64,000 bases of DNA from Streptomyces uncialis (GTDB lineage Bacteria > Actinomycetota > Actinomycetes > Streptomycetales > Streptomycetaceae). Shown here piece by piece: positions 58,426 to 64,000 of this stretch (the first letter of the stretch is position 1; every line of letters begins with the position of its first letter). The stretch covers positions 248,001 to 312,000 of the forward strand of contig NZ_LFBV01000006.1 of the NCBI RefSeq assembly GCF_001905345.1, given 5' to 3'. The position numbers and the translations under genes are program-made. Below the pieces are notes generated by a model. The model saw only the letters and a program-made list of their open reading frames with translations, was not told the origin of the DNA and did no database searches.

Positions 58426-61100
58426 GCCGTGAGTGGACCATCGGCGGCGACTTCGTGGTCCGCCACGCGGGCATGCCGTTCGACTGGCTCGAAGCGCTCG
58501 GCGCGCCGGACGGCCCGCTGGCCGCCGCGCGCGAGCTGCTGGACGCGGAGGACGCCCTGCGGGCCGCCGCCGGGACGGGCTTCGGACGGCTGGCGCGGGC
58601 GGTGGAGGGCTGCGAACCGGAGCGGCTGCCGTCCGTCCCGGCCGCGCTGCGGACCGCGGCGGACCGCTGGCGCGGCGCGGCACACCGCTACCGGGACCTG
58701 TACGAGGGCGCCGACGCCGACGCGACGAAGGAACTGCGGGTGGTGCTGGAACGGCCGCAGGTCGCGGAGGCCGTGCTGCTGTCCAACCCGGACGCCTACC
58801 GCAACATGCTGCGTCCGCTGCTCACCGCCGACGGACCGCTGAACTCCCGCAGGCGCCGGGCCCGCCGTCAGCTCTACACCTATGTCCAGCGGTTCTGCGC
58901 GAAGAACGAGACGGTGAGCTTCTTCGGCCCGATGGCGTACGGCACCCTCGCGGAAACCGGCCCCGAAGCCGAAACCGACACCGGCCCTGGCCCTGGCACC
59001 GGCACCGGCACCGGCACCGGCACCGACGGCTCCGTCGACGTCACGACCTCCCTGCGCACCGATCTGCCGCGCCGCCGGAAGGTGTTCCTGTCCCACTGGG
59101 CGGGCCGCGCCCTCGCCCGGTCTGTCGCCCGGGACGGCGCGCTCCTGCCCGACCTGGTGTTCCACCAGGCGCGCCCCGGCGATCCGGACGGGGTCCCGCC
59201 CGAGCTGCCCGAGGGCACCGCGCCGGAGCTGACGCGGGCCGCGGGGGCCGCGTACGGGCGGCTCGGCGCGGACGGCGCGACGCTGCGCGGACTGGTCCGG
59301 GCGACCGGGCTGCCCGCCCGGGACCTGGCCCGGGGGCTGCGGCTGCTGCTCACCGCCGGGGCGGCCGATGTCCGGCTCGGGGGCGGCCCGTACGACCTGG
59401 AGCCGCTGCGGACCCTGCGCGGTCAGCTCGCGGAGCTGCCGCCCTCCGGCGCACGGGCGGTCTGGCTGGAGCGGATCGCCGGGCTGGAGGCGTGCCGCGC
59501 CGAGCTGGAGGCCGGGCCCCTGGACAGCGGGCCCGGGCCACGGGCGGAACGGATCGCCGCGCTGGAGGCGGCGTTCACGGCGGCGACCGGGGAGAGCGCC
59601 CGTCGTGCGGCCGGGGCGACCTACGCCGACCGGGCCGTGTTCTACGAGGAGGGCGCCTCGCCGTTCGCGCTGCGGGTGGGCACGGCGGCGGCCCGGCACT
59701 GGCACGAACGGCTGCGCGCGGTACTGGAGGTGTGCGTCGCGCACGGGGCCGCCACCCAGCGGGCGGCGACCGACGCGGTACGGGCGGCACTCGGTGACAC
59801 GGGACCGCTCAGCCTCACCGCGTACGCAGCACGGGCCGCAGAGGCGTTCCCCGCGCCGGGCAGCGCCTTCGCGGTGCCGTACGCGCCGACGTACCCGGTC
59901 GCGTACGCGGCGGCCGGACTGGCCCGGCTGGGCGCCGCCGCGCGACGGGTCACCGGGGACCGCTACGCGCTGGTGGACCTGTGTGTGAAGGCGTCCGGCC
60001 CGGCGGAACTGGAGGGCGCGGCGCTGGTGGTGGCCCGGGTCCACCACCATCTGCTGGTGCCCGGCTGGCTGGGCACGATGCACTCCGGCCCGCGCCCCTT
60101 CGGTGCCGACGCCGAGCGGTGGGTCGCCGAACAGGACGGGCGGCTGGTGGGCTTCGACTTCGGACGGCGCAACAAGGGGTACTACCGCTTCCCGGGCCGC
60201 GAGGTGGCGCTGCGCCCGGGTTCCTGGGCGGACGCGGAGCGGGCGCCCTGGCGGCCGGAGGACGTGACGGTGACCGTCGGCCCCGGCACGGACGGCCCGG
60301 CCTCGGACGGCCCGGCCGGGGGTGGCCCGGCCAGGAGCGGCCCGGCCGTGGACGGGCGGGCGGTGGGCGACGGAAGGCGGGCCGAGGTGCGGATGTCCGG
60401 TCCGGCGGGGGAACCCGTCTCGGCGTACCTGCCGCTGAACGACTTCGTGAAGTACGCGCCGTTCGCCGCGCTGTCCCATCCGCAGGTGGCGCACCCGGCG
60501 TTCGTCCCCGGGGACGGGGAACCCGCGGACGGGGGCACGGTGTCCGGGGGCACGGTGTCCGGGGGCACGGTGTCCGGGGAAGCCGCGTCCCGGAGCACGG
60601 CGTCCGAGAGCGCGACACCCGGGGAAGCCGCGTCCCAGGGCGCGACCGCCGAGAGCACCGCACCCGAAATCGCGACACCCGAGGTCACCGCACCCGGGAT
60701 CACGACGTCCGGAATCACCGCACCCGAAGGCGTGATCTCCGAGGTACCCGAGGTCACCGTCGACGGGGTGGTCCTCCAGCGGGCCCGCTGGACGCTGGAC
60801 ACCGGACGGCTCGGGCTGCCCGCCCCGCACGCGCGGTTCCTGGAACTGCGGCGGATCGCGCGCCGCACCGGGCAGCGGTTCCTGTTCTGCCGTTCCCCGA
60901 GGGAACGCAAGCCGTACCTCGTGGACCTGGCGTCACCGCTGGCGGCCGACCTGGTGGCCCATGTCGCGCGGGACGCGGGGCGGTTGACGGCGGAGGCCAT
61001 GTCCCCCGGTCCGGACGAGCTGTGGCTGCGCGACGCGGAAGGGCGGCGTTACACGTGCGAGCTGCGGATGCAGGTCGTGGGCCGGGAGGTGACCGGATGA
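58422..61100 (+). CDS. LanB-like protein 3 (putative peptide aminoacyl-tRNA ligase)
   Basis: The protein has 892 residues. 'LYTYVQRFCAKNETVSFFGP' (near 150-168), 'ATYADRAVFYEEG', 'VHHHLLVPGWLGTMH', 'RERKPYLVDLASPLAADLV' and 'GPDELWLRDAEGRRYTCEL' give the LanB dehydratase N-domain plan. It carries two low-complexity insertions: 'GTGTGTGTGT' near 190-205 (GGCACC repeats) and a ~70-residue Ser/Thr/Ala/Glu-rich segment near 700-770 that begins with three tandem 'SGGTV' units. ATG at 58422 follows GGGAGG. Comparison with copies 1 and 2 suggests a distinct tRNA specificity. Confidence 0.85.
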   Translation: MSREWTIGGDFVVRHAGMPFDWLEALGAPDGPLAAARELLDAEDALRAAAGTGFGRLARAVEGCEPERLPSVPAALRTAADRWRGAAHRYRDLYEGADADATKELRVVLERPQVAEAVLLSNPDAYRNMLRPLLTADGPLNSRRRRARRQLYTYVQRFCAKNETVSFFGPMAYGTLAETGPEAETDTGPGPGTGTGTGTGTDGSVDVTTSLRTDLPRRRKVFLSHWAGRALARSVARDGALLPDLVFHQARPGDPDGVPPELPEGTAPELTRAAGAAYGRLGADGATLRGLVRATGLPARDLARGLRLLLTAGAADVRLGGGPYDLEPLRTLRGQLAELPPSGARAVWLERIAGLEACRAELEAGPLDSGPGPRAERIAALEAAFTAATGESARRAAGATYADRAVFYEEGASPFALRVGTAAARHWHERLRAVLEVCVAHGAATQRAATDAVRAALGDTGPLSLTAYAARAAEAFPAPGSAFAVPYAPTYPVAYAAAGLARLGAAARRVTGDRYALVDLCVKASGPAELEGAALVVARVHHHLLVPGWLGTMHSGPRPFGADAERWVAEQDGRLVGFDFGRRNKGYYRFPGREVALRPGSWADAERAPWRPEDVTVTVGPGTDGPASDGPAGGGPARSGPAVDGRAVGDGRRAEVRMSGPAGEPVSAYLPLNDFVKYAPFAALSHPQVAHPAFVPGDGEPADGGTVSGGTVSGGTVSGEAASRSTASESATPGEAASQGATAESTAPEIATPEVTAPGITTSGITAPEGVISEVPEVTVDGVVLQRARWTLDTGRLGLPAPHARFLELRRIARRTGQRFLFCRSPRERKPYLVDLASPLAADLVAHVARDAGRLTAEAMSPGPDELWLRDAEGRRYTCELRMQVVGREVTG

Positions 61101-62413
61101 GCCGCCGGACCGGGGTGTTCGCGGAGCACTCCCACCGGCTGCGCCGGGTGTACCGGGAGCGGGGCGCCGACGAGGCGCGGACCGAACGGCGCTGGGGCGC
61201 GTGCGTGGAGACCCATGACGGACGGGGGCACGTCACCCATCGGTTCGCGGACGGGGCGGACCTGTTCGCGGACCGGACCAGGCCGGTCGGGGCGCGGGTG
61301 GCCCAGCGGGCCCGGGGGCTCGCGGACCGTCCGCTGTTCGCGCCGGACGACGCGGCGGACAAGGTGCTGCGGGACCTCGCCCGGGACGGCACGGAGCTCA
61401 CCCTCGGGGTCATGCACCAGCATGTGGCCGCCGGGGACGACGCGTGGGTGACGGTGGACGAGCGGCTTTGGTGCACGGTGGAGGTCGGTGCCCGCGCGGC
61501 GGACGGGACACACGGGACCGAGGTGGTGCCGTGGCCGGTGGACGGCGACGCGGCCGAGGGCGCCGAACGGGTCGGGGCGGCCGTCGCGGCGCTGCGGTCC
61601 CGGCTGGCGCTGCCCCTCGCGGACACCGTGCCCGAGGGCTGCGACCTGGTGCTGGACCCGGGGCGGGCGGGGGCGTTCTTCCATGAGCTGGTGGGCCATC
61701 CGATGGAGGCCGACGTGGTGGCGTCGGGCACCAGCTATCTCGGGCGGCGCGCGGATCTGCCGGTCGCGCCCGGCTGGCTGACGGTGGTGGACGGCGGCGG
61801 GCGGGCGGCCCGTGGGCTGCGGTCGGCCGTCGACGACGAGGGCACTGCGTGCCGGGACGCCGTACTGATCGACGGGGGCCGGGTCGGTGAGCCGATGACG
61901 GACCTGGCGACGGCCGGGCTGCTGGGCACGGCCCCGACCGGGCACGGGCGGCGGCTCGACTACCGGCATCCGGCGATCCCCCGGATGACGCACACGGCCG
62001 CGCTGGTGGGCGACGCCCCTGGCGGTACCGGCGTGGGCGACGCGCCCGGCGGGATCGGCCCCGCCGGGGCCGGGCGCCGGTGGCCGGTGCCGCGCGGGGA
62101 GTGGATCGCGCCGCTCGATCTCCAGCTCCAGGTGATGAACATCGCGACCGGGGCCTTCGTGTTCCGTTCGTACACCCCGCTGCACCACCGCCCGGACGGT
62201 ACGGTCCGGCGGCTGCCCCCGCTGGATCTGCGCGGCGACGGGCTCACCGTGCTCGCCGGTCTCGCACCGGTCACCACCCGCGCCGTGGAGTACGGACGGG
62301 CGACCAAGGGCTGCGGCAAGCTCGGACAGTTCCCGCTGGTGGTGACCTTCGCCAACGCGGGGGTACGGATCCCCTCCGGACTGGTCGGCGTACGGGAGGC
62401 CCGGGATGGCTGA
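61097..62413 (+). CDS. TldD-like metalloprotease
   Basis: The 438-residue protein has the zinc motif HExxxH in 'AFFHELVGHPMEADVV' (near residue 193), a 'DDEGTACRDAVLIDGGRVGE' block and the third-ligand Cys region 'ATKGCGKLGQFP'. This is the TldD/PmbA (U62) family, whose TldD subunit carries the zinc and the TldE subunit does not. In RiPP pathways such pairs trim leader or scaffold peptides. Start ATG overlaps the previous stop (ATGA). In this cluster it probably helps release the modified amino acid. Confidence 0.9.
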   Translation: MSRRTGVFAEHSHRLRRVYRERGADEARTERRWGACVETHDGRGHVTHRFADGADLFADRTRPVGARVAQRARGLADRPLFAPDDAADKVLRDLARDGTELTLGVMHQHVAAGDDAWVTVDERLWCTVEVGARAADGTHGTEVVPWPVDGDAAEGAERVGAAVAALRSRLALPLADTVPEGCDLVLDPGRAGAFFHELVGHPMEADVVASGTSYLGRRADLPVAPGWLTVVDGGGRAARGLRSAVDDEGTACRDAVLIDGGRVGEPMTDLATAGLLGTAPTGHGRRLDYRHPAIPRMTHTAALVGDAPGGTGVGDAPGGIGPAGAGRRWPVPRGEWIAPLDLQLQVMNIATGAFVFRSYTPLHHRPDGTVRRLPPLDLRGDGLTVLAGLAPVTTRAVEYGRATKGCGKLGQFPLVVTFANAGVRIPSGLVGVREARDG

Positions 62414-63518
62414 ACAGCGGCTCACCGGGACCGGGTTGCTCACCCCGACCCCGGCCGGCGCGCGCACGGCGGAGAGCCTCGACACCGTCACCGTCCTGCG
62501 GGACGACCGGCAGCGGGTGAGCGGGTCCCGGCGCCTGTCCGGCGACGACGGTTCGGGCGCCCGGGTCACCGCGTACGTGCGGGAGCTGCTGGCGGGCGCG
62601 GAGCGGGCGTGGGGCTCGGTGCCCGGGGCGCCGTTGCAGAGCGCGGTGGCCCGGGTCCGGGAGACCCGGCGGGAGACCCGCTCCGGCGACCACGGCGACG
62701 GCGCCTGGGCGACGGCGACGGTGCTGGCGCGGCTGGAGACGGTCGCGGGCCCGGTCCTGATCGGCGCCGGGACGGTCGGCCGGGGGCTCACCGGCTCCCC
62801 GCCCGCCGCCCGACCGCCGCTGCCGCCGCTGCCGCCGCTGCCGTCGACGGATCTGGCGCCGGAGCCGCCCGCGCACTGGCGGCGGCGTCCGCTGCTGCTG
62901 GGCCCGGCGGTCGCCGCCCAGTTGGTGACGGCCGCGTGGCTGGCGTTCACCTCGGGCGGCAGCCGGGAACGGCTCGCGAAGCTGGCGGGGCGGCGGGTGC
63001 TGCCGGGGCTCGATCTGCTCGACACGGCCGGGGACCAGCCGCCGGACGGCTCCGACGACGGCGGCCATCCGGCCGGGGCCCTCGCCGTCGTCTCGGGCGG
63101 GGTGCTGCGGGCCCTGCCCCGGGACCCGGACACCGGGCTGCTCGCCGGACGGATGGTCTGGGACCACGACACCCGTGGCTGCGCGGCCCGGTTCCCGGCG
63201 TCGCTGCGGCTCACCGGACCGGAGGTGCCCCTCCCGGCGGACGCCCTGGAACTCACCGTGTGCGTCGAGGGGCTCCAGCGCTACCACGCCGACGGCGTGC
63301 TGCGGCTGGCCTGTCCGGCGCGGACCGCCGACGAGCCGGACCGCTGGTTCATGCTCCAGCTCCGGGGCCGGCCGCTGCGGCTGCTCCAGGCGGCCCGGGG
63401 ACTCACCGGTCCCCCGGCCGCCGTCCACACCGACCACACCGTCACCACCGCCGCCCTGGTCCTGCCGGGCGCCGCCGCGCTGACGGAGAAAGGAACGGGC
63501 TCCCTTGACCACATATGA
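62406..63518 (+). CDS. TldE-like (PmbA) partner protein
   Basis: The 370-residue protein follows TldD with an eight-base overlap. It lacks HExxxH but has TldE-type blocks: 'GPAVAAQLVTAAWLAFTSGG', 'GRMVWDHDTRGCAARFPASL' and a C-terminal beta-rich part ('HTVTTAALVLPGA'). Pairing with TldD to form the closed heterodimeric protease is expected. Similarity to TldE is moderate, and the protein is shorter than E. coli TldE (about 450), so it is a reduced or divergent form. Pro-rich stretch near 140-155. Confidence 0.75.
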   Translation: MAEQRLTGTGLLTPTPAGARTAESLDTVTVLRDDRQRVSGSRRLSGDDGSGARVTAYVRELLAGAERAWGSVPGAPLQSAVARVRETRRETRSGDHGDGAWATATVLARLETVAGPVLIGAGTVGRGLTGSPPAARPPLPPLPPLPSTDLAPEPPAHWRRRPLLLGPAVAAQLVTAAWLAFTSGGSRERLAKLAGRRVLPGLDLLDTAGDQPPDGSDDGGHPAGALAVVSGGVLRALPRDPDTGLLAGRMVWDHDTRGCAARFPASLRLTGPEVPLPADALELTVCVEGLQRYHADGVLRLACPARTADEPDRWFMLQLRGRPLRLLQAARGLTGPPAAVHTDHTVTTAALVLPGAAALTEKGTGSLDHI

Positions 63519-64000
63519 CTACCTGCTCGTCGGCGGCGGCATCGTCGGCGCGTGTCTCGCGGAGGAACTCGCGGGGACCGGTGCCTCGGTGGCCGTGCTC
63601 GACGCCGGGACCGAGGCGGGACGGGCGACCCGGCAGGCGGCCGGGGTCGCCGTGCCGTCGCTGCGCTACCTCGGCCGCCCGGAGCTGTACCGGTGGCTGT
63701 GCGAGGGGCGGGCGCGGCTGGACGAGGACATCCGGCGGCTGGAGCCGGAGCACGGCCCGTTCAGTGTGGCGCGGCCGATCCTGCGGGCGCTGCGCGCGTC
63801 CGACGCGGAGGCCCACGCCGGACGGCTGGACCTGCTGGCGGACGCCAAGTGGGTCGGCGCGGAGGATCTGCCGGGCGTGGCACCCGGGATGAAGCTGCCC
63901 GCGGAGCGCCGGTACCTGCTCGATCCCGGGGGCCTGATGGTCGACGGCGCCCGGTACCTGGCGGCGGTGCGCGCCCGGTGCGACGCGGCCGGGGTGTCCT
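63505..64000 (+). CDS. FAD-dependent oxidoreductase (DAO family), 5' part only
   Basis: A TTG at 63505 begins 'MTTYDYLLVGGGIVGACLAEELA', a textbook FAD-binding Rossmann motif (GGGIVG), then 'ASVAVLDAGTEAGRATRQAAG' and 'AERRYLLDPGGLMVDGARYL', as in D-amino-acid/glycine oxidase type DAO proteins. It is open to the window edge (165 codons). It overlaps the TldE stop, so it belongs to the operon. An ATG in another frame at 63515 gives only an unrelated frame. It could oxidise a released amino acid or the indole-derived intermediate. Confidence 0.85.
   Translation, partial: MTTYDYLLVGGGIVGACLAEELAGTGASVAVLDAGTEAGRATRQAAGVAVPSLRYLGRPELYRWLCEGRARLDEDIRRLEPEHGPFSVARPILRALRASDAEAHAGRLDLLADAKWVGAEDLPGVAPGMKLPAERRYLLDPGGLMVDGARYLAAVRARCDAAGVS

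Noticed and set aside
56415..60830. 1471-codon reverse ORF
   Set aside because: It is antisense to three coupled LanB-like operon genes and has Arg/Pro/Gly-rich composition without motifs; third-position GC bias supports the forward genes.
49968..61100. Classical lanthipeptide cluster
   Set aside because: The peptide has no cysteine, no LanC is present, and the LanB-like proteins are of a length that leaves no room for a separate elimination domain.
49968..61100. Thiopeptide cluster
   Set aside because: No YcaO cyclodehydratase or pyridine-forming enzyme is visible, and the peptide lacks a Ser/Cys-rich core.
63515..63892. 125-codon forward ORF starting at the ATG at 63515
   Set aside because: Out of frame with the clear FAD-binding gene beginning at the TTG 63505.

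Overview
The window is chromosomal DNA from a high-GC actinomycete, almost certainly a Streptomyces or close relative. The evidence is third-position GC near saturation, abundant GTG starts, ATGA-type gene overlaps, leaderless-looking starts, DUF1918/DUF1844/CGNR/MocR-type genes, and the order infC-rpmI-rplT-trmH-kinase-pheS-pheT that I know from Streptomyces. All calls come from reading the sequence; no database search was run.

1-10 kb is a lower-GC (by eye), transposase-scarred defence-island-like block. It holds the 5' part of a large helicase-like gene running off the left edge, decayed IS481, ISAs1 and IS3 family pieces, a complete two-gene Gabija-type pair (OLD/TOPRIM nuclease GajA plus UvrD-like helicase GajB), and a 1219-residue protein of unknown family ending in a PD-(D/E)XK-like nuclease domain. 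10-27 kb is ordinary accessory chromosome: epoxide hydrolase with a divergent CGNR regulator and a twin operator, dienelactone hydrolase-like and SMI1/KNR4-like proteins, a truncated alpha/beta hydrolase, TetR, a kinase-like phosphotransferase, a serine hydrolase, a MocR/EamA divergent pair whose start codons share one CATG, a GH10-like secreted hydrolase, a 3-hydroxyacyl-CoA dehydrogenase and a PP2C phosphatase. 27-38 kb is core: pheT, pheS, a PAS histidine kinase, a TrmH methyltransferase, rplT, rpmI, infC (apparent ATC start, leader attenuator), DUF1844, SseB and a methyltransferase. 38-45 kb holds a class A beta-lactamase-like protein, a mycosin-like protease overlapping a proline-rich membrane protein gene, and a PLP-dependent alanine-racemase-fold enzyme.

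45-64 kb (running off the right edge) is the most interesting part: a ribosomal-peptide-templated cluster of the PEARL (peptide aminoacyl-tRNA ligase) type. It contains a cation:proton antiporter, a flavin-dependent tryptophan halogenase, a PPOX-class flavoprotein, a 50-residue cysteine-free scaffold peptide ending in Trp, a TPR protein, three LanB-like proteins of 820-890 residues, one unrecognised 508-residue protein, a TldD/TldE-like protease pair and a DAO-type FAD oxidoreductase. No LanC is present. The combination matches what I know of ammosamide/lymphostin-type pathways, in which amino acids are appended to a scaffold peptide, modified there and released by proteolysis. Two regulatory regions (upstream of the antiporter and of the peptide gene) share four blocks at identical spacing over about 115 bp, which ties the antiporter-halogenase operon to the peptide operon.

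Four intergenic tandem arrays (periods about 72, 126, 79-80 and 69-70 bp) share a CAGTTCCCCGCGCCCCTGG core but have different flanks. One of them abuts a truncated NUDIX gene.
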